Made by a program: the position numbers and the translations under genes. This document shows, piece after piece, positions 1 through 8,500 of a stretch of DNA of 35,818 nucleotides. Origin of the DNA: a virus. The stretch covers positions 1-35,818 of the IMG/VR virus record IMGVR_UViG_3300037606_000566; one strand, given 5' to 3'. The notes beneath the pieces were generated by a model. That model worked only from the letters and a program-made list of their open reading frames with translations, was not told the origin of the DNA and searched no databases. Within the stretch, counting starts at the first letter, position 1; each line of letters starts with the position of its first letter.

Positions 1-3000
1 GTCCTCTATTTACTTCATTTGACACTAAATGACTAATATTAAATTTAAACTTAACTGTTGAGTTTGAATCTTGTGTAATTTGAGTAACTGAATTAACATT
101 TATCGTTAAATCAACTAATGGTAGGGTCATTTGGTTAGTATCAATAAATATTAATTCACTAAAGCATGTATTCTCAATATTGGTCATTCTCACCAGAATA
201 GTCTGGTTAAGTTCATTTCTTGGTATGTTAAAGGTTAAAATACTACTACTATCAGTGTAACCACTTACTGATATTGGTATCCAGTTTTCATCATCAGTTA
301 ACGCATACTGTATGTGAACTAGTGGCCCACTATAAATTGAATTTACTTTAAATTTAATAACGTACTCATTTGAAAGACATTGTAAAGCTAGTGTAGTAGC
401 ATCTGCTGCTTCTATTTCCATGAATGGTGTAAGGTTAGTAATTACTACATCTTCTTCTACAATAGTACCAAAAACATCAGTAACTTTAATATTATACGTA
501 CCACCTGATAAATTTTGATTACTAAAACTAGTGTTAGTGTATCCATTATCACCAGTTACTGCAATATTAAACGGTGATTGACCACCTGATGTTGAAATGT
601 TTATTAAACCATCTGCACTGTCAAAACATAAACTATTCTGTTTAGTAATTATTAACGTAAATGGTGATGGACCTAAAACAACTAAATCACTAACTATTGT
701 TGAGCCACCAGCTGAATCAGAAACAAGTAATGTATATCCAAAACCATATTCACCCAAAGCGGTATCCGAAGGTAAATTACCTATAATTATAGGTGACGTA
801 TAGTCTCCATTAGTGATTGTATCACCACCACTATTTTTTAAAATATAATTATATGGGGAAGTACCACCACCAATATTCAATAAACTAATTTCTCCATCGG
901 CAGATAAAACACTTGTACTGTTTTTATTAACAATTGCAAAAGCAAATAAACTAACTGGGTCACTAATAATAAACGATTGATTTACAGGGACACCGTTTGA
1001 ATCACTTGAAGATATTGTATATAGTCCATTAGCTAAACCAATAATTGATACAATTGCTTCAGTTGAACCACTAAAAATATATCCATTCGGCCCACTTAAA
1101 ACAAAAGTATAGTTTGGTGAACCACCAACAAATGTTATTACAACTGTACCATCTAATGTCCCGATTGCCGAAACCGCAGTAGTTGAAATTAAAATATTGA
1201 ATTCAGAGACAATTGTTGGGTCACAATAATTAAAAAATGATTGTTTCAATTTACCTAAACTATTTTTTCTTGGAGATAAACCAAAATAAAAATAATATGA
1301 GTTTTCGTATTGTCCAAAGTTCTTATCACCCACAATCACACCACCTTTTCTGTAGTTTCTAAAATCAATATATTCAAAACCGTTTACCTTTTTAGTTGTA
1401 CCTCCAGTTACTTGATTTACAACGGTGAAATCATAATTACCTAAATTTAAAAGGTTAAAACTTGTATTAAAACCACTTCCATATAGTCCTTCAAGTTTCC
1501 AATTTTTTCGGTCTTTATTTAATGAATAAAAAGCATCTCTAAACCATTTTACCGTTGAACCATCAGTTACGTCAATGTCATCGCTACCAATGTTCCCATC
1601 AGCAATGCTACCACCTTCGTCTTGTCTATTTTGGTCGGTCTCAACCCCAAATTCACATATATGTCTCATATTTAGACACTGTCTATAGTCACTTCGTAAA
1701 CCGAAACAGTCTATATTGAAAAATAAACTTGACCCTTGGTCGTCACCAACTTTTACTTGACCAGTCTCACTTATTTTACCATTTTCAGTTAATTTTATTT
1801 CTGGTGGTAGTTTATATGTTGTTGAAATTAAATCATTGACTAAGTTTGGAACACCTTGCCAATCGCATTCGAATACTGACCCCAATAAAATAATATCAGT
1901 GGCAAATAATTTCAAACTACCATCGTGAGTTGACCCAGCATAAAAGAATTCATCGTTTTTCTTTTTAACTAAACCTTCCCTTATTGGTGACGATTGTTCA
2001 GCCTCTTCAGAACGGTTACCACCAGAAAAACAACTATCCACTAACCTATTATTAAAACAATTATTGTCTGGGACACCATTTTCATCGTTGTCAACACCAC
2101 CACTACTTATACCAAAATCTCGACAATCATACTCGCAGAATATTTCACCCTTTTTATTTCTTTTTGTTTTTGAAATAACAAATGAGTATAAAGAACCATT
2201 AATCCAATCATTATAAAAATCGAATTTGAATAACCCTAAAGATTTAGCCATTTCAAAAGCAACACAATCACTTAAGCCACATAAATCAACTGGGTTCTGA
2301 CCACCATGACAGATATTAGTAACATTTACTTCCTTTTTTAACGCAGCTATACCATTTTCCCCAATACATCCAGGTGAATAAACCCTAGTATCTTCACCAC
2401 ATCTAACATATATACAAGGAACATACTTTATTAACTCTATCTTAAGCTTACACGCAAAACCTAAAATCTTTATAAAAGGCCTCACTTCAGCTACGGGTAT
2501 TTTTACTCTACCGACGCTACATAAGGCTCCAGTAATCCTATTTAAAACTCTATCAATGATAAAATTTAATAACCCAATCAACACATTAATGAAGGTAATT
2601 ACTATTGAGTTGACTATAAATATTATAAAACCAACAATTTGGATTAATAGACAGATAATAAAAAACAAAGCAGTGAATTTTATGTTCACTTTATTATAAG
2701 GAAATGGTGTCTTGTCTCCTATACAATCATCCACATTCTTTATTCCAGTTATTTGTCTTCCACCACCTGAAATACCAAAAGTTTGAAATCTTGAAATATA
2801 ATTTGATACAGTATAAATTTTATTCCAATATAAATCCCTAAAACTAGTTTCTTTTGTCGATGCACCAAACTCGTAATCTACTTCATCTATTTTTGTTGGA
2901 TTATTCGGAACCAAATATTTAGCTCTGCTGCTAGTAGTACCATTACCAGAATCATTCATGCTAATTTTAAATCTAACCGAAGCCTTGGTAGGAATACCCT

Positions 3001-4039
3001 TGTTTGGGTCATCAGAAAGCGTAAGTTGGCCAAATTCGTCAGTAATTACATAATCTAAATTCATTGGTACTTGATAAGCCCAAGAACCATTTTCATCAAT
3101 AAGTTGTCCACCGTTTACTGTAAATTCTTCAATCTCACCGTTGATAGTTTTACGAACCATATCAATAGTTCCTTCACCACTTATTTGTTGACATAAAACG
3201 CCTAACCCTTTTCTAGGTGTACAATTTTTAGTTAATGCTTGTTGTTCTTGGTCTCCAAATATACTACCCATAAAAATAGCTGATGGTTGTATAGTATAAT
3301 TTAAATCTAAATCAACTCTTGTTATACCTATCTCACAATTGTCTATATCACCCCAAAAAGGTTGTACATTAACACCAATATTAGCTGATTTCACCTGAAC
3401 TAATTTATCTAAATTAGTCCCACCTTTAAATTTTGTTGTTGTTTCAAATAAGTCAAGTGGGGTCCCTTGAGAAATGCTATCGTAAGGTCTTTGAGACGCT
3501 ATACCGATATCTGATATATCAGCGTCTACATGGATTGTATGGTTACCAACTGGTACACCAAAAATCATGAAATCCCCAGCGTAATTTGTTGTTGTAGTAA
3601 ATTTATAATATTTTGAATAGATTTCTAATTTTTCTGGGTTGTCCAGAATTTCTCTTTTTGATGGGAAAGTACCGATTGGTGTAAAACAAGGGTTTCCGTT
3701 GTCTGAATTGGTTGGAAGTAAATTATATCTAACACCAAAAAAATCCTTGTCACTAACTATGTCATAAGGGTAAAGGTTCTTAATTTCCGCATTTTCATTA
3801 TCAATTTCATCTATTGGTATGAAAATACTAATCTTGGCGTTTGGGACCCCAAAACCACTATTCATTATAACTCTACCAGTAACAACACCGTAATCAGAAC
3901 AAAAGTTTCTATACGCATCTTCTTGTGATATTTTTAATGAAAGAATTTCAATAAAATCAAAATCTTGTTCTAATTTTACTTTTAAATATTTATCATTTCC
4001 ATTAGGCGTAGTCCTAATCCTAACAGTGTTGTTAGACAT
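1..4039 (-). CDS. Very large probable virion surface protein with SprB-like repeats (C-terminus cut by window edge)
   Basis: The frame is open from an ATG at 4039 to the window edge, giving at least 1346 residues; the true end lies outside. Near residues 50-180 is a carboxypeptidase-regulatory-like beta domain (GVVTGRVIMNSGFGVPNAKI, later GDFMIFGVPVGNHTIHVDAD). Around residues 450-500 is a long hydrophobic stretch (KFTALFFIICLLIQIVGFII and onwards), unusual for a virion protein. Near residue 655 is a calcium-loop-like motif, DNDENGVPDNN, in a Cys-rich region. From about residue 950 to 1200 there are three tandem units resembling SprB repeats, with motifs such as GGTSPYNYIL, GGQSPFNIAV and LSGGTYNIKVTD. 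SprB repeats are known from Flavobacterium gliding adhesins. Position just after gp6 and a small membrane protein suggests a baseplate or tail-fibre role, which is inference. No adhesin-specific binding site can be read directly. Confidence 0.7.
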   Translation of the reverse strand, partial: MSNNTVRIRTTPNGNDKYLKVKLEQDFDFIEILSLKISQEDAYRNFCSDYGVVTGRVIMNSGFGVPNAKISIFIPIDEIDNENAEIKNLYPYDIVSDKDFFGVRYNLLPTNSDNGNPCFTPIGTFPSKREILDNPEKLEIYSKYYKFTTTTNYAGDFMIFGVPVGNHTIHVDADISDIGIASQRPYDSISQGTPLDLFETTTKFKGGTNLDKLVQVKSANIGVNVQPFWGDIDNCEIGITRVDLDLNYTIQPSAIFMGSIFGDQEQQALTKNCTPRKGLGVLCQQISGEGTIDMVRKTINGEIEEFTVNGGQLIDENGSWAYQVPMNLDYVITDEFGQLTLSDDPNKGIPTKASVRFKISMNDSGNGTTSSRAKYLVPNNPTKIDEVDYEFGASTKETSFRDLYWNKIYTVSNYISRFQTFGISGGGRQITGIKNVDDCIGDKTPFPYNKVNIKFTALFFIICLLIQIVGFIIFIVNSIVITFINVLIGLLNFIIDRVLNRITGALCSVGRVKIPVAEVRPFIKILGFACKLKIELIKYVPCIYVRCGEDTRVYSPGCIGENGIAALKKEVNVTNICHGGQNPVDLCGLSDCVAFEMAKSLGLFKFDFYNDWINGSLYSFVISKTKRNKKGEIFCEYDCRDFGISSGGVDNDENGVPDNNCFNNRLVDSCFSGGNRSEEAEQSSPIREGLVKKKNDEFFYAGSTHDGSLKLFATDIILLGSVFECDWQGVPNLVNDLISTTYKLPPEIKLTENGKISETGQVKVGDDQGSSLFFNIDCFGLRSDYRQCLNMRHICEFGVETDQNRQDEGGSIADGNIGSDDIDVTDGSTVKWFRDAFYSLNKDRKNWKLEGLYGSGFNTSFNLLNLGNYDFTVVNQVTGGTTKKVNGFEYIDFRNYRKGGVIVGDKNFGQYENSYYFYFGLSPRKNSLGKLKQSFFNYCDPTIVSEFNILISTTAVSAIGTLDGTVVITFVGGSPNYTFVLSGPNGYIFSGSTEAIVSIIGLANGLYTISSSDSNGVPVNQSFIISDPVSLFAFAIVNKNSTSVLSADGEISLLNIGGGTSPYNYILKNSGGDTITNGDYTSPIIIGNLPSDTALGEYGFGYTLLVSDSAGGSTIVSDLVVLGPSPFTLIITKQNSLCFDSADGLINISTSGGQSPFNIAVTGDNGYTNTSFSNQNLSGGTYNIKVTDVFGTIVEEDVVITNLTPFMEIEAADATTLALQCLSNEYVIKFKVNSIYSGPLVHIQYALTDDENWIPISVSGYTDSSSILTFNIPRNELNQTILVRMTNIENTCFSELIFIDTNQMTLPLVDLTINVNSVTQITQDSNSTVKFKFNISHLVSNEVNRG

Positions 4040-4051
4040 ATTTTGTTTTTT

Positions 4052-4390
4052 TTATTTATTCGTTATATCTTCAACGTTTAACATCAAGTATTCATCATCA
4101 TCATCATCATCTTCATCGTCATCATCTTCATCAGTCTGTTTATTTTTCTTACCATAAACTTTTTTCCATTTATTAATAATTTGAAGGAAATCAACTTTTT
4201 TATTTAAAACGATTAAATCAAACATAAACCATATAATCACAAACATTATTATAGGTAATAACATTAAACCGACTAAAAATCCAATAATTTTAACAATATA
4301 TTTAAATATATTAGATTCATTTTTTACCATTTTTTCATCCGACATTACAAGCTTATCGCTAATATTATCACTTTTACATCCACAACTCAT
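4052..4390 (-). CDS. Small membrane protein with poly-acidic tail, unknown function
   Basis: 112 residues. It begins MSCGCKSDN with two early cysteines. One strongly hydrophobic stretch at about residues 30-62 (YIVKIIGFLVGLMLLPIIMF and onwards) is long enough for one or two membrane passes. A basic segment (NKWKKVYGKKNK) follows, then an Asp/Glu run of about 16 residues encoded by repeated GAT/GAA codons, then a short ending, NVEDITNK. There is no signal-peptidase site I would trust. It lies 12 bases upstream of the large SprB-repeat gene and 44 bases after gp6, so it is probably co-transcribed with both. That could mean a virion assembly or membrane-contact role, but I do not recognise the family. 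The acidic tail encoded by simple repeats may be prone to length variation. Confidence 0.7.
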   Translation of the reverse strand: MSCGCKSDNISDKLVMSDEKMVKNESNIFKYIVKIIGFLVGLMLLPIIMFVIIWFMFDLIVLNKKVDFLQIINKWKKVYGKKNKQTDEDDDDEDDDDDDEYLMLNVEDITNK

Positions 4391-4434
4391 ATTTTTTTTT
4401 ATTAAATATAGCCTTTTTTTACAAAAAGAAAACC

Positions 4435-6252
4435 TTACCTAACACGAATTTGGATATCTTTTGATGGGTTCTTAATCTCAAACATTGTTGTTGGTTCCCC
4501 AAATAAAGTCGCCTCGCCAAATAAACTTATTTCTCTAGTCTGCTGGTCAACGTATTCTTGAGAAATTTCATTTAAACTATACTCACCTCCAACTTTATTT
4601 ATTACCCGAATATCCAAAACGTTTAACACACCACCAACATTGTTAATTAGTTCTATTAATTGAGACATGTATATATTATCACCCATTTGGAATTTATTTA
4701 TATTCATATAATCTCTAATCTCAGTTATCACTTGACTCATAATTTGAGCTTGTGGAAATTGTTTGTCGATGTATAAATCAACGTCAAAAGCTAAATTAAC
4801 GATTCTACCATTACTAATTTGAACATAATCATTAAGCATTTTATAATCAGCTAAATACGTTACAATATTTTCTCTTAAAACGCTAGTAGAATCATTTGAT
4901 AATTTACTGTTACTATCTAAACCTAAAACATATATTTTTATTTTATTTTGTTCTTCTAATACACCACATCTAAAGGGTATGCCGAATTTTCCTGGCATTT
5001 GAGCTATTCTGGTCTGGTAATCTTTAATCGTAACCGCTCTGTTTTGAGAAGAAAAATTATAACGTACCATGTGTTTTATTTCATCTACACTTGGTGCATC
5101 TTTACCACCTAAAGCTGGAAATAAATTGTTTACCTTTAATGAATCCCTTACAGCTTTATTTTTTGCTTGGTCAACACCGTTAATAATTAGATTTAAAATA
5201 CCTAGACTATTAATTATGTTTGGACCTAAATTAGTGTTAGCACCACCACCTACTCTGTATCTAATAAACATAGTATTGTTAGCACTCGGAACGGTACCCA
5301 ATGACAAATTATTAATAAAATTACCAATTTGATTCACTAAAGCCGCATTTGAATCGAATTCATTTAAACTACTAGTATCTTGCGTACCAGCACCGAATAT
5401 TAACTTTGTAAAACCTAAATCAGTGTATTCACTGATGAATTTTTTTGTGACTGAAATCCATTTTCCTGGTTTTGCCATGGAAGCATCAGATATTTTAGTG
5501 GTGTCTTCTACGAATATTTTGTCCTCAGCCAATGCGTCTACTTCATACCATCTATTATTAGCGTCAACAAACTTATCTATTGTTGGTTCTGAGCTAAAAC
5601 TAGTACCTTGTAAGGTAATAACTGAATCAATTGATAGAACATTATCCTCTGGTAATATTACTTCAAGGAAAGGCTTTACATCACCTTGCGTTAAAACTCT
5701 TTTTAAAATTCTAGTGTAACCGTTAGTTACTATTTCTCTTTTTATTAAAGTATAGTTAGTTAAGTTACCATTTGAATTAAAATTTGGGATTATTAATCTG
5801 TTTGGAATACCACCAACCGTAAAGGGATTAGAAAAATCAATGTCTGATGTGGTTTCAAATACTTTACCACCACCAGAAACTTGAGCACCACTTTTAATTA
5901 TTGGTGTGTATGATAGGTCGAAACTATCACCGTTTACTGGAACAGTAATGTTAAAGTCAACAATAGTAACACTAGGTCTTTTCCCAGGTATCTTTAACCC
6001 AAACGTTCTAGCCATCGACAAAACTGACTTTCTTTCTCTAGCATAGTCTATTTGTGTTTCTTGGAACATTCTGTCAGTATTTACCGATAACATATCTCCA
6101 ACAGCAGCATTTAATTCTAAAAGCATCATACCTACTGATGCATCATTAAAATCGTTAAAAATATCTGGATAATATTGTCTAACCATACTTACTAATTCAG
6201 TACGTATATCTGCGAAATTTCTTGCCGTATAACCGATTCCCTTATTTGCCAT
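4435..6252 (-). CDS. 6: Baseplate wedge protein, T4 gp6 / baseplate J-like
   Basis: 605 residues, close to T4 gp6 (660). The N-terminus has the usual gp6/J pattern: ARNFADIRTELVSMVRQYYP, then NDFNDASVGMMLLELNAAVG and DMLSVNTDRMFQETQIDYAR, followed by an RKSVLSMARTFGLKIPGKRPS segment (about residues 70-95). The middle is beta-rich. The C-terminal half has NRAVTIKDYQTRIAQMPGKF (about 400-420), typical of the J-family core that dimerises to close the baseplate ring. In T4, gp6 joins wedges into the inner baseplate ring and works with gp25 and gp53. Here gp25 lies just upstream, but a plus-strand endonuclease gene now separates the two. The ATG at 6252 is preceded by an A/T-only leader with no Shine-Dalgarno sequence. 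Confidence 0.9.
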   Translation of the reverse strand: MANKGIGYTARNFADIRTELVSMVRQYYPDIFNDFNDASVGMMLLELNAAVGDMLSVNTDRMFQETQIDYARERKSVLSMARTFGLKIPGKRPSVTIVDFNITVPVNGDSFDLSYTPIIKSGAQVSGGGKVFETTSDIDFSNPFTVGGIPNRLIIPNFNSNGNLTNYTLIKREIVTNGYTRILKRVLTQGDVKPFLEVILPEDNVLSIDSVITLQGTSFSSEPTIDKFVDANNRWYEVDALAEDKIFVEDTTKISDASMAKPGKWISVTKKFISEYTDLGFTKLIFGAGTQDTSSLNEFDSNAALVNQIGNFINNLSLGTVPSANNTMFIRYRVGGGANTNLGPNIINSLGILNLIINGVDQAKNKAVRDSLKVNNLFPALGGKDAPSVDEIKHMVRYNFSSQNRAVTIKDYQTRIAQMPGKFGIPFRCGVLEEQNKIKIYVLGLDSNSKLSNDSTSVLRENIVTYLADYKMLNDYVQISNGRIVNLAFDVDLYIDKQFPQAQIMSQVITEIRDYMNINKFQMGDNIYMSQLIELINNVGGVLNVLDIRVINKVGGEYSLNEISQEYVDQQTREISLFGEATLFGEPTTMFEIKNPSKDIQIRVR

Positions 6253-6287
6253 CTTAATTATTTATAAATAAATATAATCATTTAACT

Positions 6288-6319
6288 TTATTTGTAAATA
6301 ATTGTTTATTTACAAATAA
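6288..6319. promoter_or_regulatory. Perfect 14-bp inverted repeat between divergent genes
   Basis: Arms TTATTTGTAAATAA (6288-6301) and TTATTTACAAATAA (6306-6319) are exact reverse complements around a 4-base loop, TTGT. The repeat lies between the starts of gp6 (minus) and the plus-strand endonuclease. It could be a protein-binding palindrome acting on both genes, or an RNA hairpin upstream of either. The stem is almost all A/T, so it would be a weak intrinsic terminator. Confidence 0.6.
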
Positions 6320-6334
6320 TTAATTATTTTTTCG

Positions 6335-6342
6335 TACATTTG
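6335..6342 (+). promoter_or_regulatory. Possible -7 promoter element for the plus-strand endonuclease
   Basis: TACATTTG matches the Bacteroidota -7 consensus TAnnTTTG exactly and lies 28 bases before the ATG at 6370. No TTG sits at the expected -33 distance, so this is only half of a promoter. If used, transcription would begin near 6347, which excludes the TTG at 6340 as start codon and favours the ATG at 6370. Confidence 0.35.
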
Positions 6343-6369
6343 CGTAGTTATAATAAAGAAACAATAAGT

Positions 6370-8052
6370 ATGAAAAAAAAGACAATAGAAGATTTTATTT
6401 TAGAATCAAATAAAATACATAACAGTAAATATGATTATACTAATTCAGTTTATATAGATAATAACACTAAACTTAAGATAATATGTAGTGAGCATGGTGA
6501 ATTTGAACAGAAACCTAATAAACACATTTGTAATAAACAAGGTTGTCCAAAATGTGGTTCAAGTAAAACTAGTGATAAACAGAAGAACACAATCGAATTC
6601 TTTATTCAAAAGGCTAATGAGGTACATAGTGATAAATATGATTACTCAAAGGTTATATATAAGAACACTAAAACTAAGGTTATAATAATTTGTCCTATCC
6701 ATGGTGAATTCGAACAAACGCCAGATAATCATTTATCTGGTAGAGGATGTATGTACTGTGGTGGTACAATTAAAATGGATGGAAAGTTATTTATATCTAA
6801 AGCTCAAAAAATACATAACAATAAATACGATTATTCAAAAGTTGTTTATACTAATTCTAGAACTAAAGTCACTATAATTTGTGCTATTCATGGTGAATTC
6901 GAACAAACACCAAATAACCATCTATCCAAAGAGCAAGGTTGTTTTGAATGTTTAGGTAAAATATACAATACCGACACTTTTAAAACTATATGTAGTATAG
7001 TTCATAATAATAAATATGATTACTCAAAAGTAATCTACAATAACTCTCAGGGTGAAGTCGAAATAATTTGTCCTATTCATGGTGAATTTAATCAAAGGGT
7101 TGATTCACATAGACAAGGAAATGGTTGTATTAAATGTTCAAATAATGGTACATCGTCTCATGAAATTGAAATAAAGACTTTTATAAAATCACTTGACGTT
7201 AAAATTATAGAGAATACTAGGAAAATAATAAAATCATTTGAATTAGATATTTATTTACCAGACCATAAAATAGCTATTGAATATAATGGGTTATATTGGC
7301 ATTCCGAAATATATAAAGATAAAAATTACCACCTCAATAAAACACAATTATGTTCAGAACAAGATATTCAATTAATACACATATTTGAGGATGAATGGTT
7401 AAATAAACAAGATATTGTTAAATCTAGACTTAAAAATATTCTTGGTTTAACACAAAAAAGAGTTTATGGTAGAAAATGTGAAATAAAAGAGGTATCAACA
7501 AAACAAGCCAGAGAATTTTTAATTAATAATCATTTACAAGGATATAGTAATTCAAGTATTAGGTTAGGGTTATATTATGAAAACAAGTTAGTTTCTTTAA
7601 TGACTTTTGGTAATTTAAGAAAGATTTTAGGTCAAAATAAAAAAGAAAACTCATATGAATTACTTAGATTCGTCAATGAGTTAGATACGAGCGTAATTGG
7701 TGGGGCTGATAAATTATTTAAATATTTTATAAAGAATTATAATCCCAAAGAAGTTATTAGTTATGCTGATAAAAGATGGAGCGTTGGTAATTTATATGAA
7801 AAATTAGGTTTTGAATTTGTTCATGACTCAAAACCTAACTATTTTTATATTATAAATAAAGAAAGGAAATACAGGTTTAATTATCGAAAAGATTTGTTAG
7901 TTAAAGATGGTTATGATAAAGCAAAGTCAGAACATGACATCATGTTAGAAAGAGGTATTTATCGAATCTATGACTCTGGTAATAAAAAATATATTTTAAG
8001 ATTTTTTACTATTTCACTTATATGTTTACAACAATTATATCTGACGTTGTAA
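6370..8052 (+). CDS. Homing endonuclease: four zinc-ribbon repeats plus Vsr-like (EDxHD-type) nuclease
   Basis: About 560 residues from the ATG at 6370; a TTG at 6340 in frame would add ten residues. The first 260 residues are four copies of a roughly 60-residue unit: HNxKYDYSKVxY, then CPIHGEF, then GCxxC. Each carries a C-x2-H and C-x2-C set fit for one zinc ion. Next comes a nuclease of the Vsr/PD-(D/E)xK-like class seen in I-Bth0305I relatives (FELDIYLPDHKIAIEYNGLY, then IHIFEDEW). The C-terminal 190 residues (NNHLQGYSNSSIRLGLYYEN, VISYADKRWSVGNLYEKLGF) look like the Mom/GNAT-like domain often fused to such nucleases. It is the only plus-strand gene, wedged between gp25 and gp6, and its last 35 bases run antisense into the end of gp25. 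The family role (cutting alleles that lack it) is established; activity here is inferred. Confidence 0.85.
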   Translation: MKKKTIEDFILESNKIHNSKYDYTNSVYIDNNTKLKIICSEHGEFEQKPNKHICNKQGCPKCGSSKTSDKQKNTIEFFIQKANEVHSDKYDYSKVIYKNTKTKVIIICPIHGEFEQTPDNHLSGRGCMYCGGTIKMDGKLFISKAQKIHNNKYDYSKVVYTNSRTKVTIICAIHGEFEQTPNNHLSKEQGCFECLGKIYNTDTFKTICSIVHNNKYDYSKVIYNNSQGEVEIICPIHGEFNQRVDSHRQGNGCIKCSNNGTSSHEIEIKTFIKSLDVKIIENTRKIIKSFELDIYLPDHKIAIEYNGLYWHSEIYKDKNYHLNKTQLCSEQDIQLIHIFEDEWLNKQDIVKSRLKNILGLTQKRVYGRKCEIKEVSTKQAREFLINNHLQGYSNSSIRLGLYYENKLVSLMTFGNLRKILGQNKKENSYELLRFVNELDTSVIGGADKLFKYFIKNYNPKEVISYADKRWSVGNLYEKLGFEFVHDSKPNYFYIINKERKYRFNYRKDLLVKDGYDKAKSEHDIMLERGIYRIYDSGNKKYILRFFTISLICLQQLYLTL

Positions 8053-8398
8053 ATACCTCATCTGTTATTGAATATCTTATAGTTAGTGTTGCCGCATGGT
8101 CACTTTCTTCTGATTCAACAATTGAGAGTTCATCAATTGTTAATTGGGGAAAATATGCTTTTATTACGTTGTGGATTTCTTCTTTAATTCCACTCATTGT
8201 TAATTCGTCATTTGGTTCGAATATAAACTTCATTAAATCTGTACCAAAATCTGGTTTATAAAGTCTTTGACCTCTTCTAGTAAGAATTAGATGTAGTAGG
8301 TCAGCTTTTACTGCTTGGGTATCATTATCATTCAAAGCCAAAAAATGTCCTTTATCGCTATCTTTAAACGGGTAGTTTATATTTATAAATCTTGCCAT
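8018..8398 (-). CDS. 25: Baseplate wedge protein gp25 (GPW/gp25 family)
   Basis: 126 residues, near T4 gp25 (132). The family core is readable: KADLLHLILTRRGQRLYKPD followed by FGTDLMKFIFEPND, then IKEEIHNVIKAYFPQLTIDE. The LxTxxGxRxxxPxFG pattern is the hallmark of this family, structurally lysozyme-like but not enzymatic. In contractile tails it starts sheath assembly and binds gp6 and gp53 in the wedge. Here it is the first gene after the nrdA terminator. Its C-terminal codons (8018-8052) overlap the end of the plus-strand endonuclease gene, so the two genes converge. It probably needs its own promoter, but none with the TTG/TAnnTTTG pattern is visible in 8399-8457. Confidence 0.9.
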   Translation of the reverse strand: MARFININYPFKDSDKGHFLALNDNDTQAVKADLLHLILTRRGQRLYKPDFGTDLMKFIFEPNDELTMSGIKEEIHNVIKAYFPQLTIDELSIVESEESDHAATLTIRYSITDEVFTTSDIIVVNI

Positions 8399-8457
8399 AT
8401 TATTCTTTAATTTATAAATATAATAACATTTAATTTTTATAAGTAAATATAGGAATT

Positions 8458-8485
8458 AAAAAAGGGAGCCAATTGGTTCCCTTTT
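8458..8485 (-). terminator. Intrinsic terminator after the RNR genes
   Basis: Read on the minus strand, AAAAGGGAACC pairs with GGCTCCCTTTT around an AATT loop (one G-T pair), followed directly by a run of six T. It starts 16 bases after the stop codon of the last nrdA piece, so it should end the operon that holds the helicase, nrdB and nrdA pieces. Confidence 0.8.
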
Positions 8486-8500
8486 ACTTTTTGTTTTATT

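Noticed and set aside
5069-5719. Plus-strand open frames opposite gp6 and other minus-strand genes
   Set aside because: They are antisense shadows of well-supported proteins, with unlikely composition and no start context.
6259-6266. TATAAATA, the T4 late promoter motif, on the minus strand just upstream of gp6, with a near match upstream of gp25
   Set aside because: In such A/T-rich leaders the motif is expected often by chance. At gp6 it lies only 7-14 bases from the ATG, which would leave no leader. No consistent set is found upstream of the other structural genes.
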